Below, piece after piece: positions 25,841 to 34,187 of a stretch of DNA of 50,561 nt (within the stretch, counting starts at the first letter, position 1; every line of letters starts with the position of its first letter). Source of the DNA: Nitrospinota bacterium (GTDB lineage: Bacteria; Nitrospinota; Nitrospinia; Nitrospinales; VA-1). The notes beneath the pieces were generated by a model. It searched no databases, had not been told where the DNA came from, and saw only the letters and a program-made list of their open reading frames with translations. The stretch is taken from the NCBI GenBank assembly GCA_009873655.1, contig WAIB01000016.1:1-50561 (forward strand), in the 5' to 3' direction. The translations under genes and the position numbers were made by a program.

Positions 25841-26523
25841 TGCTTTCCCGGATATCCATAATTATTCCCGCTTATAACGAAGAAAGTTCCATCGGACTTG
25901 TCTTGAATGCCTTACCACGGGAAAAAATCCACGAAATCATTGTCGTTGATAACGGTTCGACCGATGAGACAGCCCGTGTGGCCACTGAAAATGGGGCCCG
26001 CGTGGTTAAGGAACCGAAAAAAGGATATGGGGCCGCCTGCTTAAAAGGGATTGAAGAGCTGGATGCTCCCGATATCGTTGTTTTTTTGGATGGCGATTTC
26101 AGCGACTTTCCTGAAGAGATGGTTTCCCTCATAGATCCAATTGAAAAGGGAGAGACAGATTTTGTGATCGGAAGCCGAATGATTCTTCCAAAAAGTCGGG
26201 CGGCCTTATTGCCGCAGGCCCGATATGGAAACCAGCTTGCGGTTTTCCTGATCAAACTTTTTTTCAAACATACATTCACGGATCTTGGACCTTTCAGGGC
26301 CATCCGCTACAGTTCGCTTGTGGCCATTGGCATGCAGGATACGAATTTCGGCTGGACTGTGGAAATGCAGATCAAGGCTGTAAAAAATGGATTGCGCATT
26401 ATGGAAGTTCCTGTTAATTATCGCGAGAGGGTAGGAGTTTCCAAGATTACAGGTACGGTTTCAGGTACATTTAAGGCAGGTACAAAAATAATTTACACCC
26501 TCTTTAAGTATTTGTTAACCTGA
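25840..26523 (+). CDS. Family 2 glycosyltransferase (DPM1/UPF0104-partner type)
   Basis: Protein of 227 residues with a GT-A fold. Seen: SIIIPAYNEESSIGLVLNALP at the N-terminus, VVDNGSTDETARVA, GYGAACLKG, and the DxD-like VFLDGDFSDFPEEM that binds the nucleotide-sugar metal. Then FVIGSRMI, DLGPFRAIRYSSL, GWTVEMQIKAVKNGLRIMEVPVNYRERVGVSKITG, characteristic of the dolichol-phosphate-sugar-synthase-like branch. No extra transmembrane domain, so it is probably membrane-peripheral. It lies ten bases after trpA and appears cotranscribed with trp genes, although its job is not tryptophan synthesis. No Shine-Dalgarno is visible. Acceptor unknown. Confidence 0.83.
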   Translation: MLSRISIIIPAYNEESSIGLVLNALPREKIHEIIVVDNGSTDETARVATENGARVVKEPKKGYGAACLKGIEELDAPDIVVFLDGDFSDFPEEMVSLIDPIEKGETDFVIGSRMILPKSRAALLPQARYGNQLAVFLIKLFFKHTFTDLGPFRAIRYSSLVAIGMQDTNFGWTVEMQIKAVKNGLRIMEVPVNYRERVGVSKITGTVSGTFKAGTKIIYTLFKYLLT

Positions 26524-26527
26524 GCTT

Positions 26528-27301
26528 ATGTTTAAAAGAGCCCTTATTATTTCAGCGCTGTTTTTTTTCCTGGCGGATTTTGTTCATGCAGCCGATCTTT
26601 CAAAGCTGGTAGAAAAAAGAATCAGTCAGGATGGGACGGTCCTTGACCTGAAGGATATGAATATCGGGCCAAAGGGCGCAAAGAAATTGGCCGCCATGGA
26701 ATCTTTATCCTCTCTTGTTACCTTGCATCTGCAAGGAAACAATATTAAAGCTCGCGGCATGAAGGCATTGGCCAAATCTGCCCATTTGGCAAATCTCAAA
26801 CATTTGGATCTTTGGGGAAACCTGCTCGGAGACAGGGGGTTGAAAGCCATTGCCGATTCCTCTTACCTGAAAAATCTGGAGACTCTCAAGCTGTGGAAAA
26901 ACGAAATCAGTGATGACAGCATCGAGTTCCTGGCAAGTTCGAAAAATTTTACAAAATTGAAAATTTTAATGCTGAACAATAATCTTATTACGGATGCTGG
27001 AGCGGACATCCTTGCCAAATCTGAAAATTTTTCGGAACTGAAAACTTTGAACCTGTTTAGAAATGAAGTTGGGGACGGAGGAGCTCTGGCTTTTGCAAAA
27101 TCTGTGAAATTTCCGAACCTCGAGTCCTTGTTTCTCGGTGAAAACAACATTACAGATCAAGGAGCCGTTCCCTTGATTGAATCTCAAAACTTCCCGGCCT
27201 TGAAAACGCTTGATATTGGTAAAAATCTGCTGGGAGAATCCTCGGCATTGGCAGCCTTTAAGGTCAACCGTAAGGAAAAGGTCAGAGTTATTATTAGATA
27301 A
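26528..27301 (+). CDS. Secreted leucine-rich-repeat protein
   Basis: Protein of 257 residues with a clear signal peptide (ALIISALFFFLADFVHAA, cleavage near residue 21) followed by about eight RNase-inhibitor-type LRRs of 27-28 residues (phrases such as LHLQGNNIKARGMKALAKS, LDLWGNLLGDRGLKAIADS, LFLGENNITDQGAV). The repeat type matches the cytoplasmic LRR protein at 16.5 kb, so the two are related, but this one is exported. It lies four bases after the glycosyltransferase gene, at the end of the trp transcription unit. No lipobox or membrane anchor is seen. Function unknown; a protein-binding role is inferred. Confidence 0.75.
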   Translation: MFKRALIISALFFFLADFVHAADLSKLVEKRISQDGTVLDLKDMNIGPKGAKKLAAMESLSSLVTLHLQGNNIKARGMKALAKSAHLANLKHLDLWGNLLGDRGLKAIADSSYLKNLETLKLWKNEISDDSIEFLASSKNFTKLKILMLNNNLITDAGADILAKSENFSELKTLNLFRNEVGDGGALAFAKSVKFPNLESLFLGENNITDQGAVPLIESQNFPALKTLDIGKNLLGESSALAAFKVNRKEKVRVIIR

Positions 27302-27318
27302 TTATCCGTCTCTTAAAT

Positions 27319-27348
27319 ATGACCTCATGTCATTGCTAATGTTATAAT
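27319..27348 (+). promoter_or_regulatory. proA promoter with extended -10
   Basis: A perfect extended -10, TGTTATAAT (hexamer 27343-27348), lies 18 bases after ATGACC (27319-27324), a moderate -35. A five-bp inverted repeat ATGAC-ctcat-GTCAT (27319-27333) overlaps the -35 and could be an operator. Start of transcription would be near 27355, about 40 bases before the proA ATG. Confidence 0.65.
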
Positions 27349-27395
27349 CCTCCTTTTGTTCAGGTATCAAATTTCCCTGTTTAACCGGTATTTGT

Positions 27396-28682
27396 ATGAC
27401 ATTGACTGAGATTGCACAGAAGGCCAATTCTGCAGCATTGATTCTTGCCCATCTTTCTACGGACAAAAAGAATCAGGCTTTAAACGAAATGGCCAGGATT
27501 CTTGAAGAGAATTGCGAATCGATTCTTTCAGCGAATAAGAAAGATTTGGAATTCGCTGAAAATGCGGAAATAGCAAAGCCTCTCATTGCCCGCCTGGCCT
27601 TAAATGAAGATAAGATCCGTGGAATGGCCCAGGGAATACGCAGCGTGGCAGCTTTGCCCGATCCGGTGGGCGTCAAGCAAAAATCAATGGAGCTGGATGA
27701 AAATTTAACCCTGCACCGGGTCAGCTGTCCCATAGGTGTGATCGGAGCTATTTTTGAATCGCGACCGGATGCCGTGCCGCAGATTTCTTCCCTTTGTCTG
27801 AAATCGGGTAACGCGGTGATATTAAAAGGAGGACGGGAAGCTCAAAATTCAAATAAAGTGATCGTTAACTTGCTGACTGACGCGATCAAAAAGGTACCTG
27901 GAATTCCCGAAGCAGCCGTACAAATGATCGAAACCCGATCCGAAGTAAATGACATGCTCAAAGAGGAGAAGTACATCAATCTGGTTGTCCCCCGCGGCAG
28001 CAATGATTTCGTAAGGTATATACAGGAAAATACAAAGATACCTGTTTTGGGACATTCTGAGGGGATATGCCATAACTACATTGATCGGGAAGCAGATTTG
28101 GAGAAAGCGCTGAGAATTGCTTTGGATTCAAAATTGCAATACCCGGCGGCCTGTAACGCAATGGAAAACCTGGTTGTCCATCAGGATATAGCCTCTCAAA
28201 TAATTCCCCAATTGGTAACAAAGTTTGGCGAAAAAGGGGTTTTGTTAATGGGATGCGAAAAATCCCGTGAAATTGATCCCGGCCTGGCAGTTGCATCAGA
28301 AAAGGAATGGGACGAGGAATATAACGATTTGAAGCTTTCCATTAAAACCGTGGAAAATCTGGATGAAGCTGTTTCCTTTATTAACGAGCATGGTTCAGGC
28401 CACACTGATACAATTATTACGGAGAATTCGGAAAGTGCCGAAAAATTTATGAATGGAGTCAATTCGGCAAGCGTAATGTGCAACGCATCCACCCGCTTTG
28501 CGGATGGTTTCCGCTACGGACTGGGTGCGGAAATCGGGATCAGTACCAATAAAACCCATGCCAGGGGTCCTGTCGGACTGGAGGGTTTGGTGATTTATAA
28601 GTACAGGGTTTACGGGAATGGTCAAATTGTCGGCGATTATTCGGGTGAAAATGCGCGTTCATTCACCCATAAACCTCTCTGA
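27396..28682 (+). CDS. proA: Gamma-glutamyl phosphate reductase
   Basis: Cytoplasmic aldehyde-dehydrogenase-fold enzyme of 428 residues that reduces gamma-glutamyl phosphate to the semialdehyde with NADPH, second step of proline synthesis. Seen: IGVIGAIFESRPDAVPQISSL, the NADP region LKGGREAQNSN, LVVPRGSNDFVRYIQ, PVLGHSEGICHNYID, and the catalytic Cys in YPAACNAMENLVVH. The C-terminus has NASTRFADGFRYGLGAEIGIST and HARGPVGLEGL, family hallmarks. No proB is adjacent. It has its own promoter. Confidence 0.95.
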   Translation: MTLTEIAQKANSAALILAHLSTDKKNQALNEMARILEENCESILSANKKDLEFAENAEIAKPLIARLALNEDKIRGMAQGIRSVAALPDPVGVKQKSMELDENLTLHRVSCPIGVIGAIFESRPDAVPQISSLCLKSGNAVILKGGREAQNSNKVIVNLLTDAIKKVPGIPEAAVQMIETRSEVNDMLKEEKYINLVVPRGSNDFVRYIQENTKIPVLGHSEGICHNYIDREADLEKALRIALDSKLQYPAACNAMENLVVHQDIASQIIPQLVTKFGEKGVLLMGCEKSREIDPGLAVASEKEWDEEYNDLKLSIKTVENLDEAVSFINEHGSGHTDTIITENSESAEKFMNGVNSASVMCNASTRFADGFRYGLGAEIGISTNKTHARGPVGLEGLVIYKYRVYGNGQIVGDYSGENARSFTHKPL

Positions 28683-28691
28683 TAAAACTAA

Positions 28692-29561
28692 GTGGAGCAG
28701 AATAAACTCAGTCATTTAAACTCAGATGAAAACCGGGAGCCAAATCCTGTCTTTGACCCCCCGGTATTACCGGCAAAAAAAAACTGGTGGCTTTTCAGTA
28801 TTTTACTTCTGGCAACCCTGCTTACGACCTTTTTAGCAGGTGGACCCTTGTTCTCAATTAGTTTATTGCTTATTTTAGGAGCCCATGAATTTGGCCATTA
28901 TTGGGCCAGTAAGAAAAATGGGGTCCAGTCCACCCTTCCTTATTTTATTCCTGCACCTCCCATATTTATAGCGGGTACCTTTGGGGCCTTCATCCAGATC
29001 AAGCAGAGAATATCCAATCGAAGAGTATTGATGGAAATAGGCGCTGCAGGTCCCATTGCGGGGTTCGTGGTTGCCCTGCCCATGTTAATGGTGGGGTTGC
29101 ACCTGTCCTCTGTTTCGCCTTCAACTGGAATAGGGGGGATCAGTTATGGCAGTTCCTATATATTGAACCTGTGCTCTGAAATGATCCTTGGAGTTGACCC
29201 GAGTTCCCCTTATATAAATATTCATTTGCACCCGATTGCCTTCGCCGGTTGGATAGGTATGCTGGTAACAGCTTTAAATTTGATGCCGGTGGGGCAGCTT
29301 GATGGAGGTCATATTATTTATGCGATTTTTCCTGACAAACACAGCGCGATAGGAAAATTATTTTTCTTAGCCTTGTTTCCTTTGGGTTATTTTTGGCCGG
29401 GTTGGATATTCTGGGCCGTAATGATTTCTTTAATGGGGTTTAAAACCGCCCCTTTAGATGAAGATGTGGGAGGATTGGAGTCTTTCCATAAAATCATAGG
29501 GCTGTTTACGATGATTATTTTCCTGCTAACCTTCATTCCTGTTCCCTTTTCAGAAATATAA
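28692..29561 (+). CDS. Site-2-type membrane metalloprotease (M50)
   Basis: Membrane protease of 289 residues. HEFGH at 65-69 lies in a transmembrane helix (ILGAHEFGHYWASKKNG), and the third zinc ligand is the Asp of LMPVGQLDGGH. The phrase PYFIPAPPIFIAGTFGAFIQIK places it with the EGY/short S2P-like branch that lacks a PDZ domain. About six hydrophobic segments. Members cleave transmembrane substrates such as anti-sigma factors; the substrate here is unknown. The GTG start at 28692 is chosen because no ATG precedes the first helix; it has no strong ribosome binding site and probably depends on proA translation. Confidence 0.85.
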   Translation: MEQNKLSHLNSDENREPNPVFDPPVLPAKKNWWLFSILLLATLLTTFLAGGPLFSISLLLILGAHEFGHYWASKKNGVQSTLPYFIPAPPIFIAGTFGAFIQIKQRISNRRVLMEIGAAGPIAGFVVALPMLMVGLHLSSVSPSTGIGGISYGSSYILNLCSEMILGVDPSSPYINIHLHPIAFAGWIGMLVTALNLMPVGQLDGGHIIYAIFPDKHSAIGKLFFLALFPLGYFWPGWIFWAVMISLMGFKTAPLDEDVGGLESFHKIIGLFTMIIFLLTFIPVPFSEI

Positions 29562-29774
29562 ATATAAAAGATTGAATATTAAGAGGATATTACTTGTCGA
29601 CTCAAAAATGCCTAAAATTTAGGCAAATTTAGCCGGTTGACCCCAAAAAGGATTTTGCAAAATTAAGGATTTTTAATTTAGCTAAAATGTTATAAAATTG
29701 ACGATTAGTTGATAAGTATATAAAAAATAAAGGAAAAATTTGTCAAAAATTTTATTCTTCCTGGTTTTCAAGGT
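29562..29774 (+). other. AT-rich intergenic region with a TTTAGGCA palindrome
   Basis: No gene is visible. An inverted repeat TGCCTAAA-a-TTTAGGCA (29609-29625) is perfect and can fold as a 7-bp stem with a triloop; only a poor T-run follows, so it may be an operator or a weak terminator of the proA-protease unit. Further on are several AT-rich promoter-like hexamers (TTGACG at 29698, TATAAA at 29719, spaced only 15 bases) that I do not consider reliable. Confidence 0.3.
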
Positions 29775-29780
29775 TATAAT
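29752..29780 (+). promoter_or_regulatory. Candidate promoter of leader RNA
   Basis: A perfect -10 TATAAT at 29775-29780 is preceded, 17 bases upstream, by a poor -35 (TTATTC, 29752-29757). Transcription would begin near 29786, only about 18 bases before the small leader ORF at 29804. Confidence rests mainly on the -10 and on its position relative to the leader structures. Confidence 0.5.
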
Positions 29781-29803
29781 GAAATTGACAGGGGGAACCT
29801 CCT

Positions 29804-29914
29804 ATGGTACATTTCCAATATTCTAGGGGTGCTAAACTTCTTACCTTTTTGGGGTATTTTCATAAAGAAAAGAATATTCTTGGTTGCCATCAAGGTTTCT
29901 TTTTAGAAGTTTAG
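29804..29914 (+). CDS. Putative 36-residue leader peptide or small protein
   Basis: A short ORF of 36 codons begins at an ATG with AGGGGGA centred about 10 bases upstream, a good Shine-Dalgarno match. The peptide starts MVHFQYSRGAKLL and ends GFFLEV; it has no signal peptide and includes one Cys. The whole left arm of the terminator hairpin (29825-29841) lies within this ORF and its TAG stop (29912-29914) lies within the right arm, so ribosomes on the ORF would disrupt the hairpin. This nesting suggests translation-controlled attenuation of the genes that follow. The ORF could still be a chance frame through the hairpin. Confidence 0.4.
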   Translation: MVHFQYSRGAKLLTFLGYFHKEKNILGCHQGFFLEV

Positions 29915-29926
29915 TGCCCCTTTTTT
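29825..29926 (+). terminator. Long-stem terminator/attenuator hairpin in leader
   Basis: AGGGGTGCTAAACTTCT (29825-29841) pairs with AGAAGTTTAGTGCCCCT (29905-29921) over 17 bp with two G-T pairs, followed by TTTTTT (to 29926). The 63-base loop can itself fold: TACC/GGTA near 29842-29856, and AAAGAAA/TTTCTTT enclosing CTTGGT-tgcc-ATCAAG. The structure precedes the TolC-like gene by about 100 bases on the same strand. It may be an attenuator, the end of a small RNA of about 140 bases, or both. It matches no riboswitch class I recognise. Confidence 0.6.
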
Positions 29927-30026
29927 GCTTCTTCATCTGGATTTCTTGCCTTTTAAAAATTATCTTCTAATCCCTTTTTGAATTAATATAGTTTTTTTTA
30001 TTAAATATTTTCCTTTTGAGGAATTT

Positions 30027-30818
30027 ATGCGGAAATTTCGAACCTGGATTTGGTTATTATCGTTGGTTTCATTAATATTTGCTTCCAACTCGTTTGCGAA
30101 TGGAGAAAAAACCATTCCTTCCCTGAAAAATGTTCTAAATGAGGTACGCTCTTCTTTTTCAGGAAAAGATAATCATCTGTCTTTGGGGGAAAAGCTGTTT
30201 GAAACTAAAAAATATTATTATCAGATCCAATACCTGGAACAAAAGCTGGATATACTGAACGAGGTCAAGGAACATTTTGAAAAAGCGGTCAGCAAAGCCG
30301 AAGAAAAATATGATGAGGGGGAGGAAGATGTTAGCCAATCTGATATCACAAAGCTTAAATTAGGATTGGCGGGAACATTAAATGATATTTATGAAATAGA
30401 GACCGATCTGGAAATTTCGCGTTGGTCACTATCTGATAGTCTTGGTAATGAATATTCCTCGAATGCGGAGTTATCCGAATCGGGTATTTCTCCCGTTGCT
30501 TTCGAATTTGATGATTTTCTTTCATGGTCCAAACATCACAACAGGTCCCAAAAAGGGATAAATAGGTCCCTGGCCTTGAGAAAAGCTTTTCTTAAAGTTG
30601 TGGAGGCCAAGAAAAAAATGCAATTGGCCAGGAAAAATAGAAAAATGACCCGGGCCTTGCTGGTGAGTGAAGTTGCTAACTATGATTTTGGTATTGGAGA
30701 CTCGGGTGATCTTTTCCAGGCCCTGATTATTTATACCCGGGTTTTGAATGGGTATTATGATTCGGTATATAAATATAATCTTTCGGTGGCCACTTTAGAT
30801 CGTGATAAAAATTTATGA
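30027..30818 (+). CDS. Secreted coiled-coil protein resembling half a TolC family protein
   Basis: Protein of 263 residues with a signal peptide (about 1-25, ending SFANG). The rest is largely helical: a coiled coil at about 50-135 (YYYQIQYLEQKLDILNEVKE and onward) and a C-terminal helix hairpin with the phrase YDFGIGDSGDLFQALIIYTRVLNGYYDSVYKYNLSVATLDRD. The latter resembles the outer-membrane efflux (OEP/TolC) helix repeat, where G-D/E-x-x-D-L/V followed by YY-x-A/S-x-x-x-Y-N-x-x-x-A is common. At this length it can hold only one TolC repeat. GAGG precedes the ATG. It overlaps the dprA start by four bases. Function uncertain. Confidence 0.62.
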   Translation: MRKFRTWIWLLSLVSLIFASNSFANGEKTIPSLKNVLNEVRSSFSGKDNHLSLGEKLFETKKYYYQIQYLEQKLDILNEVKEHFEKAVSKAEEKYDEGEEDVSQSDITKLKLGLAGTLNDIYEIETDLEISRWSLSDSLGNEYSSNAELSESGISPVAFEFDDFLSWSKHHNRSQKGINRSLALRKAFLKVVEAKKKMQLARKNRKMTRALLVSEVANYDFGIGDSGDLFQALIIYTRVLNGYYDSVYKYNLSVATLDRDKNL

Positions 30819-31911
30819 GTGAAGATGCATTAAAATATTGGTTGGCTTTAAATATGGTGGTGGGTGTAGGCAGGACGATTTTTCACCGGCTGGTAAAAAG
30901 ATTTGGCTCTCCAAAGAATGTTTTTTCTGCAGGTATTTCAGATTTAAGGCAGGTACCCGGGGTGGGCGATAAGGTTGCCATGGCCATATCGGAATTTGAT
31001 GTTGATCGTGGAACGGATCGGGAATTAGGACTTGCTGAAAAAGAAAATGTCCGGATTTTGACTCTTTTTAGCGGTGAATATCCCGATTTGTTGAAATCTA
31101 TTTATGATCCGCCTCCTGTATTGTATGTTAAGGGGAAAGCCCTCGATTCAATTTCTTTTCCCCTGGCTGTGGTCGGGACCCGGAATCCTTCAGAATATGG
31201 CAAGATTGTTGCCCATCGTTTGTGTGTCAAATTGGCATCGGCAGGTTTTTCTATAGTAAGCGGCCTTGCGAGGGGAATCGATACCCTGCTCATAAGGCGG
31301 CAATAGAGGCAGGGGCAGACACGATTGCGGTTTTTGGATGCGGAATTGGACATACTTATCCGGCCGAAAACAGAAAACTGAGAAATGAAATCGTCCAGCA
31401 GGGTGCAATCATTTCCGAATTTCCAATTCTCATGCGGCCCGAAAGAAATAACTTTCCTGCTCGCAATAGAGTTTTAAGCGGGTTATCTTTAGGAACGGTG
31501 GTAGTAGAGGCAGCGGAAAAAAGCGGTGCGCTGATCACAGCGGATTTTGCGCTTGAACAGGGCAGAGAGGTTTTTGCTGTTCCGGGAAACATTACCTCCG
31601 CAAAAAGTAAAGGGACAAATGATCTGATTAAAGCCGGGGCAAAATTAGTGGACAGCCCTGATTCCGTCATTGAGGAATTGCTTCCAGCCTTAAAAGATAA
31701 ATTGGAAAAACCAGCCATTAAACTGGAAAACGATGTTGAAAATCGTATTTTTTCCCTTTTATCAATAGAAGGGAGGCACATCGATAATTTGATTGAAAAC
31801 AGCGATTTGTCTCCGGCACAAGTTTCGGCTACACTACTGAAACTCGAATTAAGGGGTTTGGTCAGGCAGCTAAGCGGTAAAGTTTATGTTTCTAATTGTG
31901 ATTCGAAATAA
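30815..31911 (+). pseudogene. dprA: DNA-processing protein DprA, interrupted by a single-base frameshift
   Basis: DprA/Smf loads RecA on incoming single-stranded DNA in transformation. The reading frame is split near 31287-31290: the first part (30815-31306) holds the N-terminal helix-hairpin-helix (VPGVGDKVA) and the start of the Rossmann domain (VVGTRNPSEYG, VSGLARGIDTL), then runs out of frame. The second frame resumes exactly at AHKAAIEAGADTIAVFGCG and continues through NFPARNRVLSGLS, EAAEKSGALITADFALEQGREVFAVPGN to a C-terminal winged-helix domain. Restoring one base (CCCTGCTC to CCCTGGCTC) rebuilds a normal DprA of about 365 residues. No slippery heptamer is present. A real mutation or a sequencing error fits equally well. 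Confidence 0.88.
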
Positions 31912-31925
31912 AAGAGTGAGGAAAT

Positions 31926-34184
31926 ATGGGTAAATCGTTATTGATCGTTGAGTCACCTACCAAAGTCAACACGCTTAAGAAAATCGTGGGCAAGGATTTT
32001 ATTATCAAAGCCTCGGTAGGTCATCTTAAGGATCTTCCCAAGAAAAAACTCGGTGTCGACGTCGAAAATGATTTCGAACCTGAATACATCACAATAAGGG
32101 GAAAAGGTAAAATCCTCCAGGAATTAAAAACCGCCGCCAAAAAAGTGGATTCGATCTATCTGGCTCCTGACCCTGACCGTGAAGGTGAAGCGATTGCCCA
32201 TCATATTGGAAACGAGGTTGCCCGGTTTACCAAAGGAAAAATTTATCGGGTGATGTTTAACGAGATCACCAAAAAGGCTGTTAAGGAAGCCCTGGAGAAT
32301 CCCACCGAACTGAACTCCGATAAAGTGAACGCGCAACAGGCGAGACGTATCCTCGATCGCTTGGTGGGTTATAAAATCAGTCCCATTTTATGGAAAAAGG
32401 TTCATAGGGGTTTGAGCGCGGGCCGGGTTCAATCTGTAGCTTTGCGGATAGTTTGTGAAAGGGAGAGGGAGATTCAGGCATTCCAATCCAAAGAGTACTG
32501 GTCGATCACCCTGGACCTGGAAGGAAGTTCAAAACCCGAGTTTCAGGCGAAGCTTTTAAAGATTGGGGATGAAAAAGTTGAGATTGAGAATAAAGATGCC
32601 GCGGATAAAATCCTTAAAGATTTAGAAAACACTCCGGTGGTTCTTGATGCCATTACAAAAAAGGAGAGAAAGCGGAATCCCAGTGCCCCATTTATTACCA
32701 GTTCCCTGCAACAGGAAGCTTCTCGCAAATTAAATTTTTCCCCTAAGAAAACCATGATGCTGGCGCAAAAACTTTATGAGGGGATAAAGCTTGAAAAAAA
32801 GGGAACCGTAGGTTTGATTACTTATATGAGAACGGATTCTGTAAGACTGTCAGACCAGGCTCTCGACGAGGTGAGAAAATACATACCCGAAAGGTACGGC
32901 AAAGAATATCTTCCTTCCAAACCCAATACCTACAAAAGTAAAAAATCTGCGCAAGAGGCACATGAGGCAATCCGCCCTACGGATGTAAACCTGGATCCGA
33001 ACTTTTTAAAAGATCACCTTGAAAAAGATCTTTTCCGTTTATATCAATTAATCTGGTCTCGTTTTGTATCCTGCCAAATGGTTCCGGCACTTCTGGATAC
33101 AACCCAGTTTGATATCAAATCGGGCAAATACCTTTTTCGCAGCAACGGCTCCATTTTAAAGTTCGCCGGTTTTATGAAGGTCTATGTTGAAAGTCAGGAT
33201 GATGAAAATGCAGAAAAAACGGACACGAAGGATGGAGATCGAATATTACCGCCTTTGAAAAAGGGAGAGAATTTAAAACTTCTCAAGGTATTACCCGAAC
33301 AGCATTTTACCCAGCCGCCCGCCAGGTTTACCGAAGCAATGCTTGTCAAGGAACTGGAAGATAAGGGTGTGGGAAGGCCCAGTACCTATGCTTCCATTAT
33401 CAGCGTGATTAAAGATCGGGACTATATTCAAAATGAAGAAAGAAGGTTGAAACCCGTGGAACTTGGTTTCATGATTAACGACCTTTTAGTAGAAAACTTT
33501 CCTGATATCATGACGACCCGGTTTACGGCAAATATGGAAGAGCAGCTGGATGAAGTTGAAGATGGAAAAATGGAATGGAAAAAAGTGCTTCATTCATTTT
33601 ATAAGCCCTTTCAAAAAGACCTTGAAGAAGCTGAGAAGAAGATGAAAGACTTCAAGGCGGAGGTCGAAGAAACCGATGAGGTTTGTGAAAAATGCGGCAA
33701 AGCCATGATTATCAAATGGGGTCGCTTTGGTAAATTTATGGCTTGCTCCGGGTACCCGGATTGTAAAAATGCGAAAGACATTAAAAAACCGGGAAGTGAA
33801 GGGGAGCCTGAAACTCCTGATGAAGTGGAAGGCGACTGTGACCTGTGTAACTCTCCCTTGATCATCAAAAGGGGAAGGTTCGGGAAGTTCATTGCCTGCT
33901 CGACTTATCCGGATTGCAAGTTTACCAAGCCGATTGGTTTGGGAATTGCCTGTCCGGAAGACAATTGCAAGGGTGAAATTGCTCCTCGGAGAACAAAGAA
34001 AGGCCGAACGTTTTATGGTTGCACCAAGTATCCCGACTGCAAGTTCACCTCGTGGGATAAACCTAAGGCGGAAGCCTGTCCTGAATGCAAGCATCCCTTC
34101 ATGGTTGAAAAGTGGAAAAAGAATGAAGACCCCACAATTCTTTGCCCCGAGTGCGGGTTTAAAAAGACCAATGTCGCGGCGTGA
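31926..34184 (+). CDS. topA: DNA topoisomerase I (type IA)
   Basis: Relaxes negative supercoils. 752 residues. TOPRIM domain at the start (LLIVESPTKVNTLKKI, then APDPDREGEAIAHHI), LNARRILD-like QQARRILDRLVGY, AGRVQSVALRIV, and the catalytic Tyr300 in GLITYMRTDS. The C-terminus carries four zinc-ribbon modules beginning CEKCGKAM, CDLCNSPL, CPEDNCKGE and CPECKHPF, each with a GRFGKF or similar phrase and a second cysteine pair. The order dprA-topA-trmFO is a common bacterial arrangement. ATG at 31926 is preceded by GAGTGAGGAA, a good ribosome binding site. Confidence 0.96.
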   Translation: MGKSLLIVESPTKVNTLKKIVGKDFIIKASVGHLKDLPKKKLGVDVENDFEPEYITIRGKGKILQELKTAAKKVDSIYLAPDPDREGEAIAHHIGNEVARFTKGKIYRVMFNEITKKAVKEALENPTELNSDKVNAQQARRILDRLVGYKISPILWKKVHRGLSAGRVQSVALRIVCEREREIQAFQSKEYWSITLDLEGSSKPEFQAKLLKIGDEKVEIENKDAADKILKDLENTPVVLDAITKKERKRNPSAPFITSSLQQEASRKLNFSPKKTMMLAQKLYEGIKLEKKGTVGLITYMRTDSVRLSDQALDEVRKYIPERYGKEYLPSKPNTYKSKKSAQEAHEAIRPTDVNLDPNFLKDHLEKDLFRLYQLIWSRFVSCQMVPALLDTTQFDIKSGKYLFRSNGSILKFAGFMKVYVESQDDENAEKTDTKDGDRILPPLKKGENLKLLKVLPEQHFTQPPARFTEAMLVKELEDKGVGRPSTYASIISVIKDRDYIQNEERRLKPVELGFMINDLLVENFPDIMTTRFTANMEEQLDEVEDGKMEWKKVLHSFYKPFQKDLEEAEKKMKDFKAEVEETDEVCEKCGKAMIIKWGRFGKFMACSGYPDCKNAKDIKKPGSEGEPETPDEVEGDCDLCNSPLIIKRGRFGKFIACSTYPDCKFTKPIGLGIACPEDNCKGEIAPRRTKKGRTFYGCTKYPDCKFTSWDKPKAEACPECKHPFMVEKWKKNEDPTILCPECGFKKTNVAA

Positions 34185-34187
34185 AAA

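Noticed and set aside
31280-31295. Programmed -1 frameshift in dprA
   Set aside because: The shift direction fits, but the site has no slippery heptamer (X XXY YYZ) and no clear downstream stimulatory stem, so mutation or sequencing error is more likely.
33594-34094. 166-codon minus-strand frame opposite the topA zinc-ribbon region
   Set aside because: It is antisense to repeated cysteine-rich modules of a clear topA; the repeats explain its length.
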